Notes under the pieces: generated by a model
What the model was told of the DNA's origin: nothing
Database searches by the model: none
What the model saw: only the letters and a program-made list of their open reading frames with translations
Shown here: positions 1 to 7,440 of the stretch, piece by piece
How the letters are laid out: each line of letters begins with the position of its first letter
Position numbering within the stretch: position 1 is the first letter of the stretch
Position numbers and translations under genes: made by a program
Assembly (NCBI RefSeq): GCF_011189575.1
Contig: NZ_PUJW01000042.1
Coordinates: 1-13,376, forward strand
Length of the DNA stretch: 13,376 bases
Reading direction: 5' to 3'
From: Photorhabdus cinerea
Lineage (GTDB): Bacteria; Pseudomonadota; Gammaproteobacteria; Enterobacterales; Enterobacteriaceae

Positions 1-124
1 ATTTTCGGCATATTTTTACGGAACTTCCCAAATGCCATTCTGATGATTCATTGCACGATCTGTTACCGTGGAATGTCAACATCAGCGACATTATGTAAAC
101 TGCATTGCTTAATTGGGCGCTTAC
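1..124 (+). mobile_element. 3' end of an IS66-family insertion sequence
   Basis: The window opens inside an insertion sequence. It contains the last codons of a transposase (positions 3-98) and then 26 bases ending in GGGCGCTTAC at 115-124. Read inward from the right end this is GTAAGCGCCC, and IS66-family elements characteristically start with GTAAGCG. The end is therefore placed at 124. The rest of the element lies left of the window, so the other terminal repeat and the 8-bp target duplication typical of the family cannot be checked here. The family call rests on the transposase tail plus the terminus. Confidence 0.55.
3..98 (+). CDS. IS66-family transposase (TnpC-like), C-terminal fragment
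   Basis: Only the last 31 codons are in the window, ending at TAA 96-98. The readable tail includes a phenylalanine-rich start followed by the ending DLLPWNVNISDIM. An LLPWN(V/W) motif near the very end, preceded by a run such as 'ELP' and a short acidic stretch, is typical of the C-terminal segment of IS66 TnpC transposases. The catalytic DDE core would lie upstream and is not visible. Whether the whole transposase is intact is unknown. The stop is followed at once by the element's terminal inverted repeat, as expected for the last gene of such an element. Confidence 0.5.
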   Translation, partial: FRHIFTELPKCHSDDSLHDLLPWNVNISDIM

Positions 125-240
125 GTTTAATTCGCGTCGTATGCATGCAGTTTCTCCGGGTAGCAGTGGCATTCGTTTAAGTTTGTCATGTTTTATCGGG
201 TATAGGGGTATGGCAGAACCTTTGTCATTTTGGAGTTAAT

Positions 241-378
241 GTGTCCATTTTTCTACATGAGTTTTTAGAGCTAGCTTTAATCCACTTTTTAGCTGTTGTT
301 GTTCCGGGGCCTGATTTTGCGGTCACGGTGAGACAGAGTACGAGTTTTGGTCGAAAGGCGGGGATCTATACCCAATAG
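241..378 (+). pseudogene. LysE/RhtB-family amino-acid exporter, 5' fragment
   Basis: A GTG at 241, five bases after a GGAG ribosome-binding site (232-235), opens a 45-codon frame. The sequence has a hydrophobic first helix (about residues 4-21) followed by PGPDFAVTVRQS and FGRKAGIY at residues 22-43. This is the hallmark N-terminus of LysE/RhtB amino-acid exporters: a first transmembrane helix, the P-G-P-x-x-x motif, then a basic G-R-x-A-G stretch. Family members are about 200 residues with six helices, so over three quarters is missing. The frame enters the TATACCC end of an ERIC-type repeat at 367 and stops at TAG 376-378. Nothing resembling the remainder follows, because the next gene is on the other strand. 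This is therefore a disrupted remnant. Confidence 0.6.
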
Positions 379-459
379 ATTTCAAGATGCATCGCGACGG
401 TAAGGGAGCGAATCCCCGGTCACATAGTTCGCTATGCTCCCGGGGATTCGCTCCCTTAA
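367..459. repeat. Rearranged, palindromic ERIC-type repeat
   Basis: It starts with the ERIC terminal sequence TATACCC (367-373) and continues with ERIC-like left-half sequence. Instead of the normal right half it then has an inverted copy of the core. The result is a perfect 19-bp inverted repeat, TAAGGGAGCGAATCCCCGG at 401-419 and its complement at 440-458, around a 20-base loop. The loop is the reverse complement of the normal ERIC centre. The element truncates the LysE-like gene and ends three bases before the stop codon of the minus-strand HD gene. Transcribed leftward it would form a strong hairpin at that gene's 3' end and may act as terminator or mRNA stabiliser. Confidence 0.75.
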
Positions 460-460
460 G

Positions 461-1066
461 TTATTTTAACCAGCCTTTAGCTTGAGCTGCTTCCAGTTGG
501 GGTAACAAGTATTGCCAGAATTCAGGATAAACATCGGCAATAAATTTATTGCGGTTAATCACCTGCTCCAGGCGAATATCATTTTCTACCCAGCTCTGGC
601 CTTTATTATGCAAATTCATCAGAACGGGCATCAGTCTGTCCAGCATTTTAGCAAAACGGGCATCCTGACTTTCTCCTGTTTCATACTCCTGCCACAGCGA
701 CATAAAGTGATTTTTCTGAGGTTCGGGTAATAAACCAAAAAGACGGTTGGCGGCTTTAACTTCTTGCTCATGAATGGCTTCACGGGCAGCTAAATCGTAA
801 ACCATTACATCACCAGCATCAATTTCAACAATATCGTGAATTAATGCCATCTGAATAACTCGCTGAGTATTTACCCCTTTCATATAAGGTGCAAAACTCA
901 TTACAGCAATAGCGAAATGCCAGCTATGTTCTGCGGAATTTTCCTGACGCTGGTTATCTAATAACTTAGTCCGCCGTTGAACATTCTTCAGCTTATCCAA
1001 TTCCATCAAAAAACCAATTACATCAGTAAAAGGGCCAAAATCAACGGCAGGTACTGCTAACGACAT
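461..1066 (-). CDS. HD-domain (HD_3/YfbR-like) nucleotidase
   Basis: This 201-residue cytoplasmic protein has the metal-binding pattern of the HD superfamily: H47 (in ENSAEHSWH), H77-D78 (in ALIHDIVEIDAGD) and D143 (in MLDRLMP). This spacing matches the HD_3 group, which includes E. coli YfbR, a metal-dependent 5'-deoxynucleotidase acting on dNMPs, and related eukaryotic HDDC2 proteins. Nucleotidase activity is inferred from the family, and the exact substrate cannot be read. The ATG at 1064-1066 has a good GAGG ribosome-binding site. The gene starts 14 bases after the ygfZ stop on the same strand, so the two are probably cotranscribed. A palindromic ERIC hairpin follows the stop. In E. coli this position near ygfZ is held by a different gene (yqfA). 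Confidence 0.85.
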   Translation of the reverse strand: MSLAVPAVDFGPFTDVIGFLMELDKLKNVQRRTKLLDNQRQENSAEHSWHFAIAVMSFAPYMKGVNTQRVIQMALIHDIVEIDAGDVMVYDLAAREAIHEQEVKAANRLFGLLPEPQKNHFMSLWQEYETGESQDARFAKMLDRLMPVLMNLHNKGQSWVENDIRLEQVINRNKFIADVYPEFWQYLLPQLEAAQAKGWLK

Positions 1067-1080
1067 ATAAACCTCATTAA

Positions 1081-2070
1081 TTATTTTTCTTCATCGAGAG
1101 AATAAGGAAGAGGCTGAATAGTGAGTGAATGTCCTTCATCGTCACGGACACGGAATACACTATTACTTTCCATATCATTATTCATGACGACTTGTACCCA
1201 GACACTATCATCATTCAGCTTAACGGCAGCTAAAACAGTACCCGTTCTCCGCCACTTATCTCCCAGTTGCCATTCCAGATCATCTCCGGCGACAGGAATT
1301 TTGGTCGCACTGCCAGCCAACCAATACATTGCCCGTTTATTTGCTCCACGGTATTTAGCACGGGCCACCATTTCCTGACCGGTATAACATCCTTTTTTAA
1401 AACAAATACCGCCTTCCAGTACTTGAAGGTTAGTTGCTTGTGGAATAAATTGTACGCTATTTGCTGCATCAATAACTGGGAAACCGGCTGCAATATCCAA
1501 CGCCAGCCACTGTTCGCTATTATTAAACTGGACCGGGAGTTTTTCTGTCAACTGATCAGCAGTTGCTGTGTCGGTAACCAAAAGGAAACGCTCAGATGGC
1601 AGGGTAAAATGGAGTAAAGTTGTAGTTTCATGTTCAACGACAGCATTATCAGCATCGGGTAGTGTTGGGAAAATATTATTCAGTGCCTCACGGCAGCCTT
1701 TACCTGCAACACCTAGCAACACCGCATTTTTATCCTGAACTAGCGTAATTTTAGAGAATACCGCATATTTTTTCAGTTCTGTAAGCTGGTTTTCCAGCAT
1801 GCTGCGACGCCCAATATAAGCAAGACTTTCACCACGATGAAAGAGGCGTAGATTACTCCACATTTTACCCTTTGCATCACAATGTGCACTAAGAACGTGT
1901 TGATTCGATGCCAGTGCGAAAATATCTGCTGTAACCTGACCTTGCAGATATTTTTCTGTATCCGGTCCAGTTGCTGTTACCAGGCCCCAGTCATCCAGAG
2001 AGATTAAAGTCAGGGGAAGGGTTGATGAAGATAATGGAGATTGTGAAGAAAATGGAGTTTTATAAGCCAT
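1081..2070 (-). CDS. ygfZ: tRNA-modifying / Fe-S cluster maturation protein YgfZ
   Basis: This 329-residue protein belongs to the YgfZ/IBA57 group, folate-binding proteins with the GcvT aminomethyltransferase fold. They help assemble or repair Fe-S clusters in enzymes such as the tRNA methylthiotransferase MiaB. The diagnostic signature KGCYTGQE lies at residues 226-233. Its cysteine is residue 228, the same number as the essential cysteine of E. coli YgfZ, and the length is close to the E. coli 326. The ATG at 2068-2070 has an AGGA site six bases upstream. It diverges from sdhE, as in E. coli, with about 180 bases between the start codons that should hold both promoters. The HD gene follows 14 bases downstream. 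Confidence 0.95.
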   Translation of the reverse strand: MAYKTPFSSQSPLSSSTLPLTLISLDDWGLVTATGPDTEKYLQGQVTADIFALASNQHVLSAHCDAKGKMWSNLRLFHRGESLAYIGRRSMLENQLTELKKYAVFSKITLVQDKNAVLLGVAGKGCREALNNIFPTLPDADNAVVEHETTTLLHFTLPSERFLLVTDTATADQLTEKLPVQFNNSEQWLALDIAAGFPVIDAANSVQFIPQATNLQVLEGGICFKKGCYTGQEMVARAKYRGANKRAMYWLAGSATKIPVAGDDLEWQLGDKWRRTGTVLAAVKLNDDSVWVQVVMNNDMESNSVFRVRDDEGHSLTIQPLPYSLDEEK

Positions 2071-2247
2071 GACACATCCTGCTAATCAGATATTTGAGCC
2101 AATGATGTATCAATGGTAAAAGAGCTGAAGCACAATGCAAGTAGTTATTATTGCTATTAGCTGGCATGATGCATGAGTTTGCTGGGCGACTTACTGGCTA
2201 ATGGATTTAACACAGACAATGAGAATAAAAAAGGGGATTTTTTGAAC

Positions 2248-2514
2248 ATGGATATTGATAATAAAGCACGTATACATTGGGCATGTCGGCGTGGAATGCG
2301 TGAGCTTGATATTTCAATCATGCCGTTTTTTAAGTATGAATATGACTCACTTAGTAATGATGATAAACGGCTTTTTATTCGTTTACTCGAATGCGCTGAT
2401 CCTGATTTGTTCAACTGGCTAATGAATCATGGTCGCCCGGAAGATGAAGAGCTATTCCGTATGATTAAACTTATTCAGAATAGAAATAAAGATCGTGGTC
2501 CTGTGGAAATGTAA
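2248..2514 (+). CDS. sdhE: FAD assembly factor SdhE (succinate dehydrogenase flavinylation)
   Basis: The product is 88 residues, as in E. coli SdhE (formerly YgfY/CptB), and begins MDIDNKARIHWACRRGMREL, nearly the same as E. coli. It contains the conserved RGxxE motif (R15, G16, E19) needed for covalent attachment of FAD to SdhA and FrdA. An in-frame start exists 75 bases earlier (2173), but homology and an AGGGG site at 2232-2236 support the ATG at 2248. The cptA frame starts before this gene ends, so the pair is translationally linked, as in E. coli. It acts in the cytoplasm on the flavoprotein subunits of succinate dehydrogenase and fumarate reductase. Confidence 0.96.
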   Translation: MDIDNKARIHWACRRGMRELDISIMPFFKYEYDSLSNDDKRLFIRLLECADPDLFNWLMNHGRPEDEELFRMIKLIQNRNKDRGPVEM

Positions 2515-2911
2515 TCTCAGGGTATCCTGGAATACCCAGCTAATTTCTACCTGTATCCATGGTGCGATAGCGTTTATCATATTGCTTGCTCCGTGGCCTA
2601 CGGATGACGCTATTTTCTGGATTTTCTGGCTTCCTTTGGTACTGTTGATTATTGCCAGTTGGGGGCGTAGCCAGAAAAATATCCGAAAATCACAGGGGCT
2701 TTTAGTTCTGCTCAATGATAATAGGTTGCAATGGAAGAAACATGAGTGGCAAATTATCCGGCAGCCGTGGCTATGTCGCTATGGAATATTGATTACAGCT
2801 CAATCTTTGTATAATCAGAAAAAAATCCGTTTATGGATAGCATCCGACAGCATGCCACAAGATGAGTGGCGTAATATCAATCAATTGTTGTTGCAATATC
2901 CTGATATTTGA
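2495..2911 (+). CDS. cptA: CptA/YgfX family inner-membrane protein
   Basis: This 138-residue protein starts at GTG 2495 inside sdhE, overlapping it by 20 bases. The start is fixed by the conserved opening MVLWxxxLRVSW, seen in E. coli YgfX. Two hydrophobic stretches (about residues 20-33 and 40-54) form a probable helical hairpin in the inner membrane. The rest is a cytoplasmic domain with the family pattern LRWxxxEWxI and W-x-A-x-DSM near the C-terminus. In E. coli YgfX was described as a toxin-like protein affecting FtsZ and MreB, paired with SdhE, but SdhE's main role is flavinylation and the toxin-antitoxin interpretation is disputed. It converges on fldB, with only 20 bases between the stop codons. 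Confidence 0.92.
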   Translation: MVLWKCNLRVSWNTQLISTCIHGAIAFIILLAPWPTDDAIFWIFWLPLVLLIIASWGRSQKNIRKSQGLLVLLNDNRLQWKKHEWQIIRQPWLCRYGILITAQSLYNQKKIRLWIASDSMPQDEWRNINQLLLQYPDI

Positions 2912-2931
2912 TTGAGCTGAAATTGCTCTGA

Positions 2932-3450
2932 TTAAAGCAGTGGTTCCATTTCTTGCAGGATTTGCATACACCATTGTGATAAACGCTCATCGGTTTGTTC
3001 ATACTGGTTAACATCATCCAAAGCCAGCCCGACAAATTGTGAACCATTATCCGTTAATGGTTTCGGGCTGGTAAACTCATAACCTTCCGTCGGCCAGAAG
3101 CCAATAAAATGCACACCTGAAGGGAGTAGATGGTGATATAGCATACCGAGAGCATCAAGGAACCATTCGCCATAATCAATCTGATCACCCATACCATACA
3201 TGGCGATGATTTTTCCCTGTAAATTGAGGGAAGGAATGTGATCCCAAATAGCCTGCCAGTCTTCCTGTAATTCACCAAAATCCCATGTTGGGATGCCGAG
3301 AATCAGTACCGAATATTCTTCCATTAATTCAGGTACTGTTTCTTTGATATTGTGGAGATCAATTAAATCTTCACCGAGTATATCGCGGATTTTCTCTGCT
3401 ACCATTTCGGTGTAACAGGTGCTGGAACCGTAAAAAAGACCAATTTTCAT
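2932..3450 (-). CDS. fldB: Flavodoxin 2
   Basis: This 172-residue long-chain flavodoxin carries the FMN phosphate-binding loop near the N-terminus (YGSSTCYTEMVAEKI, residues 8-22). The C-Y-T-E form is typical of FldB rather than FldA. The second FMN-contact region, GIPTWDFGELQEDW, lies at about residues 52-65, and the third, YGMGDQIDYGEWF, at about 85-97. E. coli FldB is 173 residues. It is a soluble one-electron carrier, induced in E. coli by SoxRS under oxidative stress. The ATG at 3448-3450 has no strong ribosome-binding site. The gene diverges from xerD, with about 107 bases between them, as in E. coli. Confidence 0.95.
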   Translation of the reverse strand: MKIGLFYGSSTCYTEMVAEKIRDILGEDLIDLHNIKETVPELMEEYSVLILGIPTWDFGELQEDWQAIWDHIPSLNLQGKIIAMYGMGDQIDYGEWFLDALGMLYHHLLPSGVHFIGFWPTEGYEFTSPKPLTDNGSQFVGLALDDVNQYEQTDERLSQWCMQILQEMEPLL

Positions 3451-3557
3451 CGTTAATTATTATGGTTTTTGAACATTAGGGCTGGCATTGTAACAGAATA
3501 ATTGCTTTTTCAGGCATAATAGCCAACATAGATTTGCAAATTTAAGGAAAGAGTTTC

Positions 3558-4469
3558 GTGTCAGAAGAGCAGACTCAGTTGATAAATCCATTGATAGAAC
3601 AATTTCTTGATGCTATCTGGTTGGAACACGATCTTGCGGAAAATACACTTGTTTCTTACCGGTTGGATTTACAGGCACTGGATAACTGGCTGGTGCATTA
3701 CGGTCATGATTTATTATCTGTTCAATCGATTGATTTGCAATCTTTTCTGGCCGAACGCGTAGATGGAGGATATAAAGCCAGTAGTTCAGCGCGTTTACTC
3801 AGTGCTATGCGTCAAGTGTTCCAGTATTTTTACCGGGAAAAAATGCGGGCAGATGATCCGACTGCGCTTTTATCTGCACCGAAATTACCTAAGCGGTTGC
3901 CTAAAGACTTAAGTGAAAAGCAGGTAGAAGCTTTGCTTAATGCGCCTCGGACAGATCAGCCCTTAGAACTGAGAGATAAAGCGATGCTTGAGGTGCTTTA
4001 TGCTTGTGGTTTACGGGTATCTGAGTTAGTGGGATTGACACTTTCCGATGTCAGTCTACGTCAGGGGGTGGTGAGAGTCATTGGTAAAGGAAATAAAGAA
4101 CGGCTGGTGCCTTTAGGAGAAGAGGCAATTTACTGGCTGGAGAATTACATGGAATATGGGAGAAACGAGTTGCTGAATGGTGCAACGTTGGATGTGCTTT
4201 TTCCCAGCAATCGGGGGCAACAAATGACCCGACAGACTTTCTGGTATCGGATTAAACATTATGCCGTACTGGCCGGAATTGATACTGAACGGCTATCTCC
4301 CCATGTTTTGCGCCATGCATTTGCAACGCATTTGCTTAATCATGGTGCTGATTTACGAGTTGTGCAGATGTTACTGGGGCATAGCGATCTATCCACAACA
4401 CAAATATATACTCATGTAGCAACAGAACGACTCAGATTGCTACATCAACAACATCATCCGCGTGGGTGA
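3558..4469 (+). CDS. xerD: Site-specific tyrosine recombinase XerD
   Basis: This 303-residue recombinase acts with XerC at dif to resolve chromosome dimers under FtsK control. The N-terminal SAM-like core-binding domain spans about residues 9-96 and the catalytic domain about 115-296. All catalytic residues are present: R153, K177, H249, R252 (in SPHVLRHAFATHLL), H275 (LLGHSDL) and the nucleophile Y284 (TQIYTHV). These are exactly five positions beyond the E. coli numbers (148, 172, 244, 247, 270, 279), reflecting a slightly longer N-terminus. The GTG start has an AAGGA site at 3544-3548. It heads an operon, with dsbC starting 23 bases after its stop. Confidence 0.97.
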   Translation: MSEEQTQLINPLIEQFLDAIWLEHDLAENTLVSYRLDLQALDNWLVHYGHDLLSVQSIDLQSFLAERVDGGYKASSSARLLSAMRQVFQYFYREKMRADDPTALLSAPKLPKRLPKDLSEKQVEALLNAPRTDQPLELRDKAMLEVLYACGLRVSELVGLTLSDVSLRQGVVRVIGKGNKERLVPLGEEAIYWLENYMEYGRNELLNGATLDVLFPSNRGQQMTRQTFWYRIKHYAVLAGIDTERLSPHVLRHAFATHLLNHGADLRVVQMLLGHSDLSTTQIYTHVATERLRLLHQQHHPRG

Positions 4470-4492
4470 GCATGGATTTAAAGGAACTGAAA

Positions 4493-5194
4493 ATGAAAAA
4501 AAGCGTCTTATGTTTTTCTCTTTTGCTGGCCTTGTTTAGCGGAAATGTACTTGCTGATGATGGCGCTGTTCATGGAACGATGCAAAAATTGGGGATTAAG
4601 GTAGAAAATATCAAACCATCACCTATTGTTGGTTTAAATACGATAGTGACCGAGCAAGGTATCATTTATCTATCTGATGACGGTAAATATTTATTGCAAG
4701 GGCCAATTTACGACGTCAGTGGTAGTTCTCCTGTGAATGTCAGTAATCAATTGTTGATGAAAAAGCTGGAAGCAATGAAAGACCAGATGATTATCTACAA
4801 AGCGCCAGAAGAGAAACATGTTGTGACTGTTTTCACGGATATTACATGTGGTTACTGCCATAAGCTGCATGAAAATATGAAGGAATACAATAAACTCGGG
4901 ATTACTGTTCGCTATTTGGCATTCCCTCGTCAGGGCATGCAGCATAAGTCTGCTGAAGAGATGCAATCTATTTGGTGTAGTGCAACGCCACAGAAATCGC
5001 TGGATGCTGCGTTTAAAGGTAATGATATTTCGCCAATCAAGAGCTGTAAGGTGGATATCGCTAACCATTATAAACTGGGTCTCCAGTTTGGCGTGCAGGG
5101 AACGCCTGCGATTATCCTTAAAGATGGCAATTTGTTAGGTGGATACATGCCACCAGAAGCTTTGGCAAAGGCATTAGATCAGAGTGGTAAATAA
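4493..5194 (+). CDS. dsbC: Periplasmic thiol:disulfide isomerase DsbC
   Basis: The start at ATG 4493 gives 233 residues beginning with a Sec signal peptide (MKKSVLCFSLLLALFSGNVLA, cleavage near residue 21), as in E. coli DsbC. An earlier GTG at 4466 would put ten extra polar residues before the signal and is less likely. An AAGGAA site at 4480-4485 supports the chosen ATG. The dimerisation domain covers about residues 22-85 and the thioredoxin-like catalytic domain the rest. The active site is C119-G-Y-C122, the cis-proline is P205 (in QGTPAI), and C162/C185 form the expected structural disulfide. It corrects wrong disulfides in exported proteins and is kept reduced by DsbD. recJ follows after five bases. 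Confidence 0.96.
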   Translation: MKKSVLCFSLLLALFSGNVLADDGAVHGTMQKLGIKVENIKPSPIVGLNTIVTEQGIIYLSDDGKYLLQGPIYDVSGSSPVNVSNQLLMKKLEAMKDQMIIYKAPEEKHVVTVFTDITCGYCHKLHENMKEYNKLGITVRYLAFPRQGMQHKSAEEMQSIWCSATPQKSLDAAFKGNDISPIKSCKVDIANHYKLGLQFGVQGTPAIILKDGNLLGGYMPPEALAKALDQSGK

Positions 5195-5199
5195 GTTTA

Positions 5200-6933
5200 G
5201 TGAATATTGAAACACAACTCCGCCGCCGCCCGGCGGTGGATGACAGTCACCTTCCACAACAGATTCATCCGTTACTGCGTCGTTTATATGCCATTCGGGG
5301 TATCCAGCAAGCTAATGAATTAGAGCGTGGTGTTCAAGGATTGCTCAATTATCAGCATCTGAGTGGTGTGGAACAGGCGGTATCGCTATTACTGGCAGCG
5401 TTGCATCAACACTGGAGTATCGTCATTGTTGGCGATTTCGATGCTGACGGCGCAACCAGTACGGCGCTGGCGATCCGATCATTACGGGCAATGGGATATC
5501 GTAATCTGGATTATCTGGTGCCAAATCGTTTTGAAGATGGTTATGGCTTAAGCCCACAGGTGGTAGAGGAAGTCGTCAAAAAAGGTGCAGATCTTATTAT
5601 TACCGTGGATAATGGTATCTCTTCTCATGAAGGGGTTGCGGCTGCCCATCAGCACCAGATAAAAGTGATTGTGACAGACCATCACTTGCCGGGTGAGATT
5701 CTGCCAGCTGCTGATGCCATTATTAACCCCAATCTGTCTGATTGTTCGTTTCCGTCTAAATCATTAGCGGGGGTTGGCGTCACATTTTATTTGATGTCTG
5801 CTTTGAGAGCGGCTCTGAGAAAAGAGCAATGGTTTGAAAAACAGGGCGTTGCTCTGCCGAATTTGGCAGAAATGCTGGATCTGGTTGCGTTGGGAACCGT
5901 CGCCGATGTTGTGCCTTTGGATACCAATAACCGGATTCTGGTTTATCAGGGATTGAATCGCATTCGAGCCGGGCGTTGCTGCGCGGGGATTCGTGCATTG
6001 CTGGAAGTTTCCAAACGTGAAGCTCATAAACTGACCGCCAGTGACTTGGGCTTTTTTCTGGGGCCAAGATTGAATGCCGCAGGTCGTCTGGATGATATGT
6101 CTATTGGCGTCGCTTTATTGCTAACTGACGATATGGCAAAAGCGCGTCAGATAGCTTGCGAATTGGATGGACTTAATCATACCCGTCGTGAAATAGAACA
6201 GGGAATGCAGCAAGAAGCACTGCAAATCTGTGACAAACTTGAACATGCTAGCATTGAACTGCCTTATGGACTGGCGCTCTATCATCCCGAATGGCATCAG
6301 GGGGTGGTGGGAATTCTGGCTTCCCGTATTAAAGAACGTTTTCATCGGCCTGTTATCGCTTTTGCGCCGGCGGGTGACGGTATTTTAAAAGGTTCTGGCC
6401 GTTCAGTTCTGGGGCTGCATATGCGTGATGCCCTTGAGCGGCTTGATACTTTACATCCAGGACTGATACTTAAGTTTGGTGGTCATGCAATGGCTGCCGG
6501 CCTGTCACTTGAACAGGATAAATTTGAACAATTCCAGCATCACTTTTCAGCTCTGATGGCAGATTGGTTGGATGTTTCGCAACTTGAAGGTGTTATCTGG
6601 AGTGATGGTGAGTTGGCGATTGGTGAACTGACCCTGGAGATGGCTGAAATGTTGCGTGATGGGGGTCCCTGGGGGCAAGCCTTCCCGGAACCTGTTTTTG
6701 ACGGTAAATTCAAGCTACATCAACAGCGTATTGTCGGAGAACGCCATTTGAAAGTGATCGTGGAGCCATTAAATGGTGGGCCGATGTTAGATGGTATCGC
6801 ATTCAATATCGATCCAACTTGCTGGCCGGATAACAGTGTCCGTGAAGTGGAACTTGCTTATAAACTGGATGTTAATGAGTTTAGAGGCAATCGTGATGTA
6901 CAACTTTTGATCCAGCATCTTTGGCCTTATTAA
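5200..6933 (+). CDS. recJ: Single-stranded-DNA-specific 5'-3' exonuclease RecJ
   Basis: The protein is 577 residues, the same length as E. coli RecJ. It degrades single-stranded DNA 5' to 3' in RecF-pathway recombination, mismatch repair and fork processing. The DHH-superfamily motifs are complete: motif I GDFDADGATST (residues 78-88, metal ligands D79, D81, D83), TVDNGIS (D137), the DHH triad at 160-162, and LVALGTVADVV (D236). The DHHA1 part has GGHAMAAG at 427-434, followed by the C-terminal OB-like region. The GTG start, with opening residues ending in QLRRR, matches the E. coli protein. It is probably translated with dsbC, whose stop is five bases upstream. In E. coli prfB and lysS follow, but here the accessory region follows. 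Confidence 0.97.
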   Translation: MNIETQLRRRPAVDDSHLPQQIHPLLRRLYAIRGIQQANELERGVQGLLNYQHLSGVEQAVSLLLAALHQHWSIVIVGDFDADGATSTALAIRSLRAMGYRNLDYLVPNRFEDGYGLSPQVVEEVVKKGADLIITVDNGISSHEGVAAAHQHQIKVIVTDHHLPGEILPAADAIINPNLSDCSFPSKSLAGVGVTFYLMSALRAALRKEQWFEKQGVALPNLAEMLDLVALGTVADVVPLDTNNRILVYQGLNRIRAGRCCAGIRALLEVSKREAHKLTASDLGFFLGPRLNAAGRLDDMSIGVALLLTDDMAKARQIACELDGLNHTRREIEQGMQQEALQICDKLEHASIELPYGLALYHPEWHQGVVGILASRIKERFHRPVIAFAPAGDGILKGSGRSVLGLHMRDALERLDTLHPGLILKFGGHAMAAGLSLEQDKFEQFQHHFSALMADWLDVSQLEGVIWSDGELAIGELTLEMAEMLRDGGPWGQAFPEPVFDGKFKLHQQRIVGERHLKVIVEPLNGGPMLDGIAFNIDPTCWPDNSVREVELAYKLDVNEFRGNRDVQLLIQHLWPY

Positions 6934-7008
6934 CGTTCTTAAAGGTGTGCTTAGCGTTATAAAAGTATTGCGAGCCTAAAACGTTGCTCTTCAAAAAACT
7001 GATGCTTA

Positions 7009-7070
7009 CCCTGAAATGGCTTTACTTCCGATTATGTTATTACTGCATAACTTCCGGTGTCATTTCAGGG
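7009..7070. repeat. Long-loop inverted repeat downstream of recJ
   Basis: CCCTGAAATG at 7009-7018 is perfectly complementary to CATTTCAGGG at 7061-7070, enclosing 42 bases. Inside are a shorter TTATG/CATAA pair and two copies of ACTTCCG. There is no T-run on either side, so it is not a typical intrinsic terminator. It lies 75 bases after the recJ stop, exactly where the conserved operon is interrupted. It may be a transcript-end structure or the scar of a small mobile sequence. No protein-coding remnant of prfB was recognised here. Confidence 0.45.
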
Positions 7071-7276
7071 CTAGGTTATTGTCATGAACAGGTTATCTCG
7101 CCTTTTATCTGCTCCCTTGTGAACTTAAAATAGGGTCGAATTCCTGCACTGTTGAATATTCATAGCAACGGGAGATAGGAAAAGAAAAGATCAAAAAGTT
7201 AATTTTTATTGGATAGGGGACTATTTGGCGGATAACCGAGTTTGGCCTGTTATCATGTTACTTGAAGAGGTAAATT

Positions 7277-7333
7277 ATGTTTTTTCTGTTTGTAACCGTG
7301 TTCATATCAGCAAAAACGGTATCATTTTGCTGA
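7277..7333 (+). CDS. Possible 18-residue hydrophobic peptide (unrecognised)
   Basis: A well-placed ribosome-binding site, GAAGAGG at 7264-7270, sits six bases before ATG 7277. It opens an 18-codon frame reading MFFLFVTVFISAKTVSFC and stopping at TGA 7331-7333. The first ten residues are almost entirely hydrophobic, which would suit a tiny membrane peptide. The last ten codons overlap a perfect 12-bp hairpin (7304-7336), so the transcript would end right at the stop. Size and hydrophobicity recall the toxic peptides of type I toxin-antitoxin loci. I do not recognise the sequence as any known family, and no clear promoter or antisense RNA was identified. It may be chance. Confidence 0.3.
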   Translation: MFFLFVTVFISAKTVSFC

Positions 7334-7336
7334 TAT
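7304..7336. terminator. Perfect 12-bp hairpin, terminator-like
   Basis: ATATCAGCAAAA (7304-7315) pairs perfectly with TTTTGCTGATAT (7325-7336) around a nine-base loop. The stem has A and T tracts inside it rather than after it, so it could stop transcription inefficiently in either direction. It covers the 3' half of the small peptide ORF at 7277 and lies between recJ (plus) and the minus-strand lectin remnant. It may separate the two converging transcription units. Confidence 0.4.
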
Positions 7337-7357
7337 ATCTGCCGTGGTATACAGAAA

Positions 7358-7378
7358 AAAGCGGCATAATACCGCTTT
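7358..7378 (-). terminator. Terminator after the lectin-domain remnant (copy 1)
   Basis: The hairpin is AAAGCGG - 7-base loop - CCGCTTT, followed on the minus strand by a run of six T (complement of 7355-7360). It lies about 60 bases after the stop of the truncated lectin frame at 7441. The same hairpin with the same loop occurs after the other two lectin-domain genes, evidence that domain and terminator were copied together. Confidence 0.75.
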
Positions 7379-7440
7379 AATTTATTGATAAATGTCATCT
7401 CTAATGATGTTGCCAGCGTAGTGTATTTTTGATTCCTGAT

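Noticed and set aside
4466..4492. Upstream GTG start for dsbC
   Set aside because: It would place a polar stretch before the signal peptide. The ATG at 4493 has a good ribosome-binding site and fits the family.
7084..7122. 12-codon open frame after recJ (MNRLSRLLSAPL)
   Set aside because: The ribosome-binding site is weak, there is no associated structure, and it is too short to distinguish from chance.
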